Positions 11,034 to 22,357 of a stretch of DNA of 64,000 nt are shown here, in pieces. The stretch's first letter is position 1, and the number at the start of each line of letters is the position of its first letter. The notes under the pieces are model-generated. The model was not told where the DNA came from. It searched no databases and worked only from the letters and a program-made list of their open reading frames with translations. Made by a program: the position numbers and the translations under genes. This DNA comes from Tachypleus tridentatus (taxonomy: Eukaryota; Arthropoda; Merostomata; Xiphosura; Limulidae), in NCBI RefSeq assembly GCF_004210375.1, contig NC_134828.1:21444400-21508399 (forward strand). Reading direction: 5' to 3'.

Positions 11034-12372
11034 TAAAAACTATCACACATTGTACTTCTTGTTATAAAACGATTTGTTTTTATTTTAACCTACGCAAACT
11101 AACGTGGCAGAGGTTTAGTTTAGAGAGAGAGAAATCAGAAGAGTTCTCTCTCCAATTGGGGTGTTCAGGAACGTTGTGGTTCCTCTTCGTCCCCTTACGT
11201 AAGAAGTTGTTAAAGTGTCCGTGGTTTTTTTTTCTATTACTTCTTTTTAATGTTTTTAAGGTGGAGTGGGGTATTTATGAGTGAGAGGAAAGACAAGAGA
11301 ACTGGACGAGAGCAGCATAAGTGAAGTAAAGTTATTTTAACCTGGTGAACTTAAAAAGCTATATAAAAGAATGACATTTCTGTTAGAGTCAGTATTTAGG
11401 AATTCACTAATTAGGAAACTAGTATTAGTCAAAGTAATTATTAATGAATATAGAGAAAAACTTTCATATTCGTTAACAGCCTATCATCGTTTAAATTGAA
11501 GGCTTCTGGTAAGTCGCCTTGATATTGGTCACGAGCCACTCTGCACAGTTGAGGGATCCAAGTGAAATATCTGAGTAAAACACAACCTAATGAATTACAA
11601 GTAATTCATACAAAACAAGCATTATTTTAAACAAGTTCACGGTTAAAGTGTGTATATTTGTTTTTCAACTTTGCAAAAAGCCACTGAAAATTACGATTTA
11701 TTTTGTGGTCAATAAAAACAAAAATTTTGTGTTTTGATGAGAAACTGTGGTCATCAACATTCGATTTTTTTTGTAAAAATAAAATGAAAAATGCAAGTAA
11801 ATAATAAGATAGATAAAACATAAGAAGTGCCATAAATAAGCCAAATGTAAAGAGAACGAATCATTGCATGTCCCTATTAACCCTTGTTGCTCAGCGGTAA
11901 GCCTAATAGGTCATAACCCTAGAATTTACACACACACAACGCTTGGTTAGAAATTCAGAAATACTGGTAGATAGAGAAAAAATGATAGCTAGAGATGGAA
12001 TGAAGGTCTTTCTTTATGATGAAACTTCCCCTTACTATTTGTGATTCGTAACCGAGTCCTTTGGTGAGTTATGTGTTCTATCTTTTTAGACCGTAATACA
12101 AAACCAAGTCTAATAAATAAGCCTGAACCAGTTCCTAAGACTCAGTATTCCTAACAACTATGAATAAAGTTATGAGGCTATTTAGAATTATCGTTGTACA
12201 AGACGTGACATCATAAACTGAAAGAAACAGGTTTTGCTTTCATACTCTATAAAAAAAATTTAAATCCTGTATAGCAGGAAATCTCTCATACCCAGTGTAT
12301 CACGTACGAGATGTTTAATTTTCACTGTGCTTGGAGAATTAGGCCTTCAACTAAATCAGTCGTTTGTATTGA
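11034..12372. other. no gene seen
   Basis: Non-repetitive AT-rich DNA. A patch at 11100-11330 is less AT-rich with GA-rich runs, but shows no reading frame or splice pattern I can defend. Confidence 0.4.
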
Positions 12373-13622
12373 AGGCAAAACACGTGGTGGTTAGGGTGCC
12401 TAACGCATAATCTGAGGGTCGCGGGGTCGAATCCCCTTCACCGAACATGCTCACTCACTATATGGGCGTTATAATGTTACGATAAATCTCACTATTCGTT
12501 GATAAAAGAGTAGTCCATGAGTTGGTAGTGAGTGGTGTAAACAAACTACCGTCCCTCGACTCTGTAACTGTTAAATTAGGTCCATGAGTTGGTAGTGGGT
12601 GGTGTTAACAAACTACCGTCCCTCGACTCTGCAACTGTTAAATTAGGTCCATGAGTTGGTAGTGGGTGGTGTTAACAAACTACCGTCCCTCGACTCTGTA
12701 ACTGTTAAATTAGGTCCATGAGTTGTTAGTGGGTGGTGTTAACAAACTACCGTCCCTCGACTCTGTAACTGTTAAATTAGGTCCATGAGTTGGTAGTGGG
12801 TGGTGTTAACAAACTACCGTCCCTCGACTCTGCAACTGTTAAATTAGGTCCATGAGTTGTTAGTGGGTGGTGTAAACAAACTACCGTCCATCAACTCTGT
12901 AACTGTTAAATTAGGTCCATGAGTTGTTATTGGGTGGTGTAAACAAACTACCGTCCCTCGACTCTGTAACTGTTAAATTAGGTCCATGAATTGGTAGTGG
13001 GTGGTGTTAACAAACTACTGTCCCTCGACTCTGTAACTGTTAAATTAGGTCCATGAGTTGGTAGTGGGTGGTGTTAACAAACTACCGTCCCTCGACTCTG
13101 TAACTGTTAAATTAGGTCCATGAGTTGGTAGTGGGTGGTGTTAACAAACTACCGTCCCTCGACTCTGTAACTGTTAAATTAGGTCCATGAGTTGGTAGTG
13201 GGTGGTGTTAACAAACTACCGTCCCTCGACTCTGTAACTGTTAAATTAGGTCCATGAGTTGTTAGTGGGTGGTGTTAACAAACTAACGTCCCTCGACTCT
13301 GTAACTGTTAAATTAGGTCCATGAGTTGGTAGAGGGTGGTGTTAACAAACTACCGTCCCTCGACTCTGTAACTGTTAAATTAGGTCCATGAGTTGGTAGA
13401 GGGTGGTGTTAACAAACTACCGTCCCTCGACTCTGTAACTGTTAAATTAGGTCCATGAGTTGTTAGTGGGTGGTGTCAACAAACTACTGTCCCTCGACTC
13501 TGTAACTGTTAAATTAGGTCCATGATTTGGTAGTGGGTGGTGTTAACAAACTGTTAAATTAGGGATCCGCTAATGCAGATAGGTCTCATACAGCTTTGAA
13601 AAAAATTCAAAATAAACGAAAC
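12373..13622 (+). mobile_element. SINE with ~16-fold internal tandem amplification
   Basis: A decayed tRNA-like head (box B GGTCGAATCCCC near 12425) leads into the SINE body. From about 12512 a 67-bp segment repeats about 16 times: TCCATGAGTTGGTAGTGGGT, GGTGTTAACAAACTACCGTC, CCTCGACTCTGTAACTG, TTAAATTAGG. This unit aligns with the normal SINE body between CCCAAGAGTTGGCGG and GCTAAATTAGG. After the last unit (13555) the normal SINE 3' end resumes (CAGATAGG, CAGCTTTG, AAATTCAAAATAAACGAAA). The array therefore arose inside one SINE copy. Confidence 0.88.
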
Positions 13623-13724
13623 CAAAGACAAGAAAATAATGCCGGATTTTAGGTTCAGAAAAAGAAAACGAATTTCAAATACTCTTAATGTTATTTAATC
13701 AGTAATATGTTCCATTATTATTAA

Positions 13725-14736
13725 TTACTTCCTGTCAACGATTCACAAGCTTCTGAATGTCACTTCTATAAAATTCTTGGGGTTTGGGGGTAAAGAATGT
13801 AGAGAGGGTAGTTTTGACATCTTCATGTGTTCCAAGCTCTTTTCCATCAAGATAGTTCTGCAAACTTCGGAACAGATGATAATCAGATGTGACAAGGTCT
13901 GGAGAATAAGGAAGATGTGGAAGTTTTTCCCAATCTAGCTCTTCAATCTTTACAGATGTGATCCTTGTTGTATGGAGCCTACATTATCCTGGTGTAACAC
14001 AACACCTTTACGATTGATCAAAGTAGGCCTCTTTTCTTTCAGTGCAATATTCAAGCGCTCTAACTATTTACAATAGAAGTCCGGTATAATCGTTATATTG
14101 AGTGGTAGAGACTCAAAGTGGATCACACCAACAATATCCCACCAAACGCTTAACAAGACTTTCCTAGGGTGGAGGTCCATTTTGGACTGTGCCTTAACCA
14201 GTTTACCTGCACTGAGCTGTTGTCTGCGGCGTTTAATATTTTTATAAAATATCCATTTTTCTTATCCAGTCACTAACGTGTCCAAAAAAGGTGTGTTACG
14301 TTCACGAGAGTGCATAGAAGTGCAAATGTCCATTCTTGCTCTTAGGTTGGCTTCTGTCAAATGATGGGGACCCATTTTCTAAGTTTTGACACCTTTCCAA
14401 GCTGTCGTAGATGACGGTGAACTGTTAAATGGGTTGAACTAAGCTTCTGTGTTAGTTCTTTAACTGCTACAACACAATCTTCATCAAGTGCAGCCAGCAG
14501 CAAGTCATCATTAAACTCAACAGGACGACCTGAATGTGGCGAATCACTTAAGCTCTAGTCACCTGATCTGAACTTCTGAAACCACCTTCAACATTTTCTT
14601 TCATTGAGAGACTCCGCACCATAAACACCTTGAATGTTCCGTGTAGTTTCTGCTGCACTATTGCCTTTATTAAACTCATAAAGCATCATATGTCTAATGT
14701 GTTCCTTAGATACATCTATCTTCTTGAGGGTTTATT
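13725..14736 (-). pseudogene. mariner transposase pseudogene (second, different lineage)
   Basis: A nearly full-length but decayed mariner transposase reads on the minus strand. The N-terminus has VSKEHIRHMMLYEFNKGNSA and NIQGVYGAESLNERKC; a linker shows SGRPVEFNDDLL. The GDEKW-type block has a stop codon in place of the catalytic Asp (G-stop-EKWIF). The second catalytic block is QDN near 13995. The third is PYSPDLVTSDYHLFRSLQN near 13880-13935. Several stops and frameshifts are present. It differs from the 2087-2992 mariner in sequence and YHLF motif, closer to Mos1-like mariners. Clear TIRs were not found by eye. Confidence 0.85.
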
Positions 14737-15514
14737 GGATTAATGATCTGAAAACGTGGAGTTGGGTTAGTTTGTTTTATTTGTCTGAACATTCTTATAC
14801 ACGTTGTACTACATATTCTAGCCATTAAAGCCTTCTACAAAGACAGAAATAATGATGCACTTTCTCTATTAAATTTTCGGACATTACGTATGGGATGACC
14901 TGATACATATATAAAAATATACAAATGCAGTTTTCAGGATTTATACATAAAAATTTCTCCGTAAAATATTGTAATAATGAATTTCTCTTATAAGAAACTT
15001 AGAATCCTATTGTCAAGAGAGCATTAAATTAGCTCTTTTGTTTTTATAAAATACGATAACTTTATCTATGGATTTTATGTTCTAGAGATGTTTAATAAAT
15101 GGAAGTAACTTCATATCATAGTCCTATGTATGTCAAAAGTAGACTTATAAAGAGCCTCTTAATTTAAATTTGTTTTTTGTTGTTTCATTGTGATGTTAAA
15201 GACTTAATCACACTTATGAAACCTCGGTCATCAATCATTAAAATAAAAAAAAATCGAATTTATCTCAAGAGGTCAATTAATCATACCAAATAATAGGCAA
15301 GCTGAGCTAACAATGGACTTAAGCGTCCTGACTAGTAAGGATCGTTTGTGGAGAGCACCTGTAATGATAAAAATAATAATAATAATAACATTTTTGTTGA
15401 TTAAATTTCCTATAAAAGAAATGTCGCTAATATCCGGGGAGTTCTGAGCTCAAGAGGGTCTTTTCATGAGTAAAAATGAAAAAGTGTACATGCTCGTAAG
15501 TAGAGGGTGGGTGG
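14737..15514. other. no gene seen
   Basis: AT-rich sequence with a short AAT-type microsatellite near 15370-15390. Nothing else recognisable. Confidence 0.4.
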
Positions 15515-15783
15515 GGTTTGGTTTTTTGAATTTCGCGCAAAGCTACACGAGGGCTATCTGCGTTCGTCGTCCCTAATTTAGCAGTGTAAGACTAGAGGGA
15601 AGGCAGCTAGTCATCACCACCCACCGTCAGATCTTGGGCTACTCTTTTACCAACGAATAGTTGGATTGACCGTTACATTATAACGCCCCCACGGCTGAAA
15701 GAGTATGTTTGGTGTGACGGGGATTCAAACCCGCGACCCTCAGATTACGAGTCGAGTGTCTTAACTACGTGGCTATGCCGGGC
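15515..15783 (-). mobile_element. tRNA-Thr-like SINE, full length
   Basis: All three parts are present in minus orientation: T-rich tail, body beginning GAATTTCGCGCAAAGCTACA, and a tRNA head ending at GCCGGGC. The head carries point changes, including at the anticodon arm (ATTACGAGTCGAGTG). Confidence 0.88.
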
Positions 15784-16124
15784 TTACAGAGTGGGGATGA
15801 AATATTGTTGTTGTTACGTTCCAGTTATTTAAAAGAAATAAAATTAGCCATATATACTTTCAAAATGTACGATTTTTGGAGAAATTTACGAAATATTTTC
15901 ATGGGGGGCACGCTCCCCCATATGTATTCGTCACTACTTTTCTTCTTTCTCTAAAAACAGTTCCACATTTAGAGGTTTCTGCCCCGCCCCCTGGTGTTGT
16001 CGTACAGTCAAGATGACACAGTAATTAAGTGTCTTTAACAGGTTGAAAAATCGAAGTCTCTGGTTTCATCGTAACTTTTTATTGGACGTACCAAAGCATA
16101 TTACATTTTACCGGTATCTCTTGT

Positions 16125-16632
16125 CACCTTTCGTAATTCTGATAATAATTATTTTTCACTATACTTAATTGGGGCCCGGCGTCGCCAAGCGTGTTAATGC
16201 GGAATTCAACTGCACTTGTGACAAGTAATGTGTTGTTTACATTCAATACATTTCAACTTCAAGCCAGTACGAAGAAACATCCATCATCTAAACAATGAAA
16301 GAAGTTATTTCTGGGTCCGGCATGGCCAGGTGGTTAAGGCGCTCGATTCGTAATCTGAGGGTCGCAGGTTCGAATCCCGTTGCCCATACATGCTCGTCCT
16401 TTCAGCCATGAGGGCGTTATAATGTAACGATCAATCCCAGTATTCGTTGGTAAAAGAGTAGCCCAAGAATTGGCGGTGGGTGGTGATGACTACCTGCCAT
16501 CCCCGTAGTCTTACACTGCTAAATTAGGGACGGCTAGCGCAGATAGCCCTCGAGTAGCTTTGCGCGAAATTCAAAACAAACAAACACCTTTCGTAATTCT
16601 GATAAGAATCATTTTTCACCATACTTAACTGG
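16125..16632. repeat. 48-bp direct repeat pair bracketing a SINE
   Basis: 16125-16172 and 16585-16632 are 48-bp copies (CACCTTTCGTAATTCTGATA at the start of each) differing at four positions. Between them lie a truncated SINE head (16172-16215) and a full SINE. The repeat is far longer than the 8-12 bp target duplications elsewhere in the window. Confidence 0.85.
16314..16586 (+). mobile_element. tRNA-Thr-like SINE, full length
   Basis: Head GTCCGGCATGGCCAGGTGG, anticodon arm CGATTCGTAATC, box B GGTTCGAATCC, complete body and a CAAACAAA tail. Confidence 0.9.
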
Positions 16633-17524
16633 AGGTTCTTGTCTTGACATGTGCCTTAAAGCGTTATAAGTTCTTATGAAGTTCAATCTAATAGATTGTA
16701 CTCGAGAACTGACCAGTGGGGTTTGAGACAGCAACTATTTCATGATTAGGCGCTATCTTCGATAAGTGGTAGCTCATGTTTTTAATCCGATCAGTGTCAA
16801 TATTAACTGTACTATAATATTTTACTGTTTATAATGTCCTTAGCCTAAACAAACGGAGCCTGTGTAATAATATAACATTATGAGCTAGACCTTATGAGCG
16901 GTTTTAGTTCAATTGTACGGCGCATTCCCTTTACATGCAAGATACATCAGACTCAATTCGAATAGGAGCAAACATAATGTGTAATACTCTGCACAACTGT
17001 GTATTGTCCAGATGCTGTACTTGGTTTTAAAATTCTGTCGATGCAATCACCCATAATTCGAAGTTGGCTCGTTTGTCAAGTCGTTTGGTATTATTAAAGT
17101 GATTGTTCTCGTTACAGGAACCATACCGTCAGCATTTCTTAGTGAACTATCTTAAAATGCAAAATGTAGTTCACTTCTTATGACTTCATTAAGACGCGGA
17201 AGAAGTTTCTTTTCACCGTGACAAGTAACGTATGGTTTAATTAACGTAAGGTTTCGATATTTCTGTCTTTTCTGTCGTTTAAGACGAAACTAGGATAACA
17301 GTTTCACATTAAACAGAATAGATAAACAGAGCCGGTGCAAATGAAAAGGGTTGTCTTTTTTGCTTTTTGTAATTTTGTAGTGTTGTTTGTTTTCAGGCCA
17401 TGACTGGGATATAATTACGTTTTCAATTTTTTTTCTTTAAATTAATGAGTGAGCTTTGCTCTAGAAACGAGTAGTTACGTATTATGTATTTACACATTTT
17501 TTCCTTTCAAGCTACTGAGACTAT

Positions 17525-17642
17525 TTTGTTTGTGATTAAAGACAAAGCTATACAGTGAGCTAGTTGTTCTTTGCCCACTACGGGTATCGAAACCGGATTT
17601 CTGACGTTGTAAGTGCGTAAGCATACCGCTGTAACACTGAGG
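17525..17642 (-). repeat. second tRNA-derived SINE family, fragment
   Basis: Minus-strand tRNA-like head with CGTTGTAAGTGCGTAAGC around a TAC anticodon position and GGGTATCGAAACC as box B, then a short tail region including CAAAGCTATACAGTG. It abuts the SINE that follows. Confidence 0.55.
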
Positions 17643-17924
17643 TTTTTGTGTTTTTTTTAATTTTGCGCAAAGCTACACGAGGGCTATCTGCGCTAGCCGT
17701 CCATAATTTAGCAGTTTAAGACTAGAGGGAAGGTAGCTAGTCATTACCACCCACCGCCAACTGTTGGGCTACTCTTCTTTTACTAACGAATAGTTGGATT
17801 GACCGTCGCATTATAACGCCCCCACGGCTGAAAGGGCGAGCACGTTTGGTGCGACGGGAATTCGAACCCGCGACCTTCAGATTACAAGTCGAACGCCTTA
17901 ACACACCTGGCCATGCTGGGCCCC
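17643..17924 (-). mobile_element. tRNA-Thr-like SINE, left arm of a head-to-head pair
   Basis: Full-length copy in minus orientation, with the head ending at GCTGGGCCC. Its head faces the head of the next copy across about 24 bp. Confidence 0.9.
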
Positions 17925-17948
17925 ATATTCCACCGACCAAAACTGAAT

Positions 17949-18230
17949 GAGGCCCGGCATGGCCAGGTGTGTTAAGGCGTGCGACTCGTAATCTGAGGGT
18001 CGCGGGTTCGCATTCCCGTCGCGCCAAACATGCTCGTCCTTTCAGCCGTGGGCGCGTTATAATGTTACGGTCAATCCCACTATTCGTTGGTAAAAAAGTA
18101 GCCCAAGAGTTGGCGGTGGGTGGTGATGACTAGCTGCCTTCCCTCTAGTCTTACACTGCTAAATTAGGGACGGCTAGCACAGATAGCCCTCGAGAAGCTT
18201 TGTGCGAAATTCAAAAACCAACAAACAAAC
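17949..18230 (+). mobile_element. tRNA-Thr-like SINE, right arm of a head-to-head pair
   Basis: Full-length plus-strand copy with CAAACAAAC tail. It is flanked by the 10-bp direct repeat AAAACTGAAT at 17939-17948 and 18231-18240, so it inserted independently next to the older copy. Confidence 0.92.
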
Positions 18231-18363
18231 AAAACTGAATAAAAACGTGTTTTCATTACAATTCTCCTTCTTTCAAATATCTCTAGTTTTCATATCATTC
18301 GTATTTAGATTAGGCTGTGTTTTGACTTGTCAGTACTAATGAACGTTTTTTTGTTGATTGCAG

Positions 18364-18485
18364 TATGTTAAACTCTTCTCGTACTCCTGGACTTTGGGAG
18401 TAGTCTGTTGCAAATTAGTCTACTACATCCAGAACGTGTCGTCCATTTGTTCAGTGCTGACGTTGACAGCTATGAGTGTGGAAAG
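18364..18485 (+). CDS. class A GPCR, exon with TM3 (peptide-receptor type), partial gene
   Basis: First visible exon of a rhodopsin-like receptor. It follows a TTGATTGCAG acceptor and ends at GAAAG|GTTAGT. It encodes WTLGVVCCKLVYYIQ with the conserved TM3 cysteine (disulfide partner of ECL2), then SSICSVLTLTAMSVER. The split Arg codon AG|G joins the next exon to give ERYYAIIHP, the E/DRY microswitch. The exon starts in phase 0 and ends in phase 2. The upstream exon(s) for the N-terminus, TM1 and TM2 were not found in 1-18363 and may be outside the window. A peptide receptor is inferred from overall sequence style; I cannot name the ligand. Confidence 0.9.
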
Positions 18486-18829
18486 GTTAGTTGATTGTAT
18501 TCAGTACACCTGTAAAATTTGGTTAACCCTAAAATTACCATTTCATCCTGATCAGGTTTTCAAATATTAAAAATAATAATAATACGTACACGTAATGGCC
18601 TGGGGGAATCCTTGAAAGTTAGTTACAAGTTCACTTATAACACATTTACCACCCGTAAAACAAAAAATAGCATCTATATTGTTAATGAGCTATATTGTTG
18701 ATTTCTGTTAGAAAGTCAGTACCTTGAGGGTTTGGTTGTTTGTTCGTAATTAGGGCGTACGAAACAGATAAATCAGTTTTTTCTTCTTTAAACGTAGATC
18801 GTACATTCACTTTAAGTATAAAAACTAGC
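18486..18829. other. GPCR intron, no further feature
   Basis: Start of the ~16.7 kb intron between the TM3 and TM4 exons. AT-rich, nothing recognised. Confidence 0.5.
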
Positions 18830-19090
18830 TGAATTGCACGTATATTATTAGGTTAAAAGTGATGCAAAGAAATGTTATGTAACGTTATCAAGTATCAAAA
18901 ACAGCCATGAATTACACGTATATTATTAGGTTAAAAGTCTTACAAAAAATATTATATAATGTTATCAAGTGTCAAAACCAGCCATAAATTACACGTATAT
19001 TATTAGATTAAAAGTGTTACAAAGAAATATTATATAATGTTATCAAATGTCAAAACCAGACATGAATTACACATGTATTATTAGGCATAA
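18830..19090 (+). repeat. ~78-bp tandem repeat, 3-4 copies
   Basis: Units contain ATTACACGTATATTATTAGG, TTAAAAGT and TATCAAGTGTCAAAACCAGC. Copies diverge by substitutions and small indels. Confidence 0.8.
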
Positions 19091-19465
19091 AAGTGCCAAC
19101 AGAAATCATCGTGTGTAATTATATCATAGGGGTCTGTTTAGTCTGATCCTGTTAAGTTAGCTTATTTACTGGGATTAACAGCTTTTTCCACAACAACCAT
19201 TATTTGGTTTATTACTGAAAAGACCTTTTATGGTGATTGGTTTAAATGTGTAAGTTTCTTATATAAACAGTATCAACTTTTCGTTATCATCAATGCCACT
19301 TTGGAAAATCTTTACCGTTTTATTCAAGCGACTTTTTTGTTGTAGGCCTAACACAACTTGGTGGTCGGAGCACTCGGCTCACAACTTGAGGATCACGGGC
19401 TCAAATCAAAACAACATTCTTGTTGTTTATGTGTAAAATTGTATTTCATAATGTTAGTTTCGCAC

Positions 19466-19600
19466 ATTCAGTGATGACGAGAAACCCACTTGTTGAGAAA
19501 TTTATATGCAAAAACGGCTCGTTTGGGCTGAGAAAACACTTTACATAGAAGAGCGAACAACGTTTCGACCTTCTTCGGTCATCGTCAGGTTCACAAAGAA
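19466..19600 (-). repeat. dispersed repeat with conserved hairpin motif (copy A)
   Basis: On the minus strand, GAACCTGACGATGACC, a GAAGAA loop and GGTCGAAACGTTGTTC form a potential double-stem hairpin (plus-strand 19555-19592). It is followed by GCTCTTCTATGTAAAGTG and ATTTCTCAACAAGTGGG. Related sequences occur at 28583-28675, 34790-34920, 43197-43262 and 55363-55495, so this is a dispersed family. Type unknown. Confidence 0.7.
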
Positions 19601-19714
19601 AGAATGGCATTATTAATATCACCTCCACTGGATTCCAAGGTAGGCTGCACCCTTGTTCCAGCATAAGTGGTAATCAGGACATGTTCCAAGAGCTAACTGA
19701 TAGTGGTCTCCGAA

Positions 19715-20190
19715 ATTATTTTATCATTATTACTAGATTTACACCTTGTTTATTAGGAGAAGAACATTCTTTACTTGAACTACCTCTTTTCATTATTACT
19801 AGATTTATACCTTGTTTATTAGGAGAAGAACATTCTTTACTTGAACTACCTCTTTTCATTATTACTAGATTTATACCTTGTTTATTAGGGAGAAGAACAT
19901 TCTTTATTTGAACTACCTCTTTTCATTATTACTAGATTTATACCTTGTTTATTAGGAGAAGAACATTCTTTACTTGAACTACCTCTTTTCATTATTACTA
20001 GATTTATACCTTGTTTATTAGGAGAAGAACATTCTTTACTTGAACTACCTCTTTTCATTATTACTAGATTTATACCTTGTTTATTAGGAGAAGAACATTC
20101 TTTACTTGAACTACCTCTTTTCATTATTACTAGATTTATACCTTGTTTATTAGGAGAAGAACATTCTTTACTTGAGCTTCCTCTTTCACC
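19715..20190 (-). repeat. 66-bp minisatellite (22-codon)
   Basis: About seven copies of a 66-bp unit. On the minus strand they read in frame as GSSSKECSSPNKQGINLVIMKR. Copies are almost identical; one 1-bp insertion (near 19890) breaks the frame. The high identity suggests recent expansion. Confidence 0.9.
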
Positions 20191-20910
20191 AGTACTTTTA
20201 TTTTCATCAAGTGAGACATCATCATCTTTTGTCTGGTCATCATCATGATTTTCTTCACTTACAAGAATTAGACTTGATGTTTTCTCGTGTTTCATCCTTT
20301 CCTCCAAGATTTTTATTATTTTTTTTACTGTTTTTGATCTTCTCCTGGAATGTTTGGTTACATTCCAACATTGCTACTTTTCCCTCTCTGCTAGCTTGTA
20401 AAAAAAGAATGTCTCCTTCCTTATCTTCATTGGATCTGAACTTGTCATTTGTGTTTATTATTTGAACTATATCTTTGGTTCCAATGTCAAATACTTCGTC
20501 TGCTTTATCCAGGAATACGAGAGTTTTCTGAGAAAATGTCTCTTTTTTCCAGTACAGTGTCTTACTTCTTTAAAGATCCTTAAACTTTTCAAAGGAGTTT
20601 TCAGTTTTGTTTCTGACTGCTTTTCCAGACAACATAAAACTGGTTCCAAATCCTGGCAACTCCCAAATAACTATTATTTCCTTTACAAGACAAAACATAG
20701 AATTACCTATGGTTGATTCACAACAACCATCTTTGCCTTGACAGATCAGATAATTTGAATTGCGTGCTTGTGGACAGGAAGTTTTCTCTTTGATTGACTT
20801 GTACTTCAGTTTTTGAGCATAATGACAAAACCTAGAGTTGGCAATCTTTTTTGTGGTAACTGGGCTATAGGGTGGTCTAGGAGGAACATTTCTTTTCTCT
20901 GTGAATGTCT
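20191..20910 (-). pseudogene. decayed reading frame, unrecognised
   Basis: The minus strand keeps a long open frame from about 20907 to 20567 with no in-frame stop: RPPYSPVTTKK, FCHYAQKLKYKSIKEKTSCP, LICQGKDGCCE, FGTSFMLSGKAVRNKTENSF. A stop follows. Further coding-like text then continues with one more stop and frame changes: FLDKADEVFDIGTKDIVQII, EDKEGDILFYKLAEREK, then an acidic segment HDDDQTKDDDVSLDENK. That segment leads directly into the 22-residue tandem repeat at 19715-20190. The Cys-rich, charged character looks like a dead transposon protein or processed pseudogene rather than random DNA. I do not recognise the family. Confidence 0.45.
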
Positions 20911-22234
20911 AGGTTTGAATGATCCATCTTTATATTTTTAGGTTACATATTTATCTAAAAATAGTAATTATCTTGCTTATAACAAAAATCAATAATAATA
21001 TTTTATATGGTATAGACAGTACAAGTACCATCAATAAAATAATTAATAATTTTTTTATGAAATATTCATTTACTTCCAATTGCCATAGAGGGACAAATTA
21101 TGACGTTTTTGCGTAATTATGTGAAGTTAAATGGGAATTCACATGCACTCAAATTCGAGTTCCATTTGGGACACCCTAAACAGAAATTTTTGTTTGGGTT
21201 ACTCTCTTATGACCTAATACATGTAGTGGGATTTGACATCACTCCCATAACGCATCTACTGCTCCAAAGTACGAATGACGTTTAGTCCCACAGCAACGGT
21301 ACGCGAACCATGAATTTAAAGATTCAGAGTCTGAGCAGGAGAACGAATAAGTCCCCTTTTATACATATAACAAGCCTAAACTATAGTATTCTAGGTTAGT
21401 TAATGAATTAAAATATCGATAATACAGGCCTGCGAATTTAAATTTCATAAAAGTTGTTTTTGTTTTAATGGTGGATCTTTCATAATTCAGCTACAAAAAA
21501 GATAGAAAATGATATTATTTTCTTTCTCTGTCACGTAAGGATTTTTTTACAAACCAGGAAGAAAAACTCACTGAGATCAACTTATTATTTCGCTTACCAC
21601 AGTGAAGATTTCTTTTTTTCTATGTTTGGGTTCTAGAACGATCGATAAGAGTCTCACGTTGCGGTTGATCTAGAGAAATCTATAGCCAAAGGTTGTCAAC
21701 ATTTTAAGCATACAAAATGTGACTCGATTTCAATGAAAACGATTCACTTTTGTAAAATCACATTAGAAGTTTTATGAAAAACCTGCACGTGATGGAGTAA
21801 AAATTTCAAGACAGTAAAACAATTGCAGGCCTGTTTGATTGTTATAGTGTTTTGTCAATATGACGTAAATGAAACTTCTGGTTTGATTTTCCTTTGGGAA
21901 ATAAGTTAATAACTGCGTATAGACAGAGGTAGTATTCAGTTTTCTTCCTGGGTGTTTTTAATTTAAATTAATATTTAATATAACCAAAACTGTTATTCGT
22001 TTTAAAATATTAAATTAAAAATAGAGTTGTGTAATCAGTGCCATCTGACGGATAAAAGTATCTGTGCACCATAAACAATTTTAAATGTAAGAAGAAAATG
22101 AAACTTTGCGATAATTTCGTAGGCCCTGTGATTGGAATTTATGTATCTATAACCGGTTTAAACCTAGTTTTGAACTAAAGAAAAAATTTAAATTTTAATA
22201 GCGTTTTTAGTAACAGAATATTTGCAATTTTATT
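20911..22234. other. GPCR intron, no gene seen
   Basis: AT-rich intronic DNA; no recognisable repeat or coding region. Confidence 0.45.
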
Positions 22235-22357
22235 TTCCACAGCGGTATGTCTGCGAACTTATACTCTAAAAACTGGGTTTCGATACCCGTGATAAAAAGA
22301 GTACAGATACCCCATTCTGTAGCTGTGTGCTTAATGACAAACAAACAAACAAACAAA
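22235..22357 (+). repeat. second tRNA-derived SINE family, copy with CAAA tail
   Basis: GCGGTATGTCTGCGAACTTA, CTGGGTTTCGATACCCGTG (box B-like), CCATTCTGTAGCTGTGTGCT and a (CAAA)n tail. A short element of ~120 bp, distinct from the Thr-like SINE. Confidence 0.7.

Noticed and set aside
16314..16390. Functional tRNA gene in SINE heads (A and B boxes present)
   Set aside because: Acceptor stem halves do not pair and the head continues into the SINE body; all copies are retroposed.
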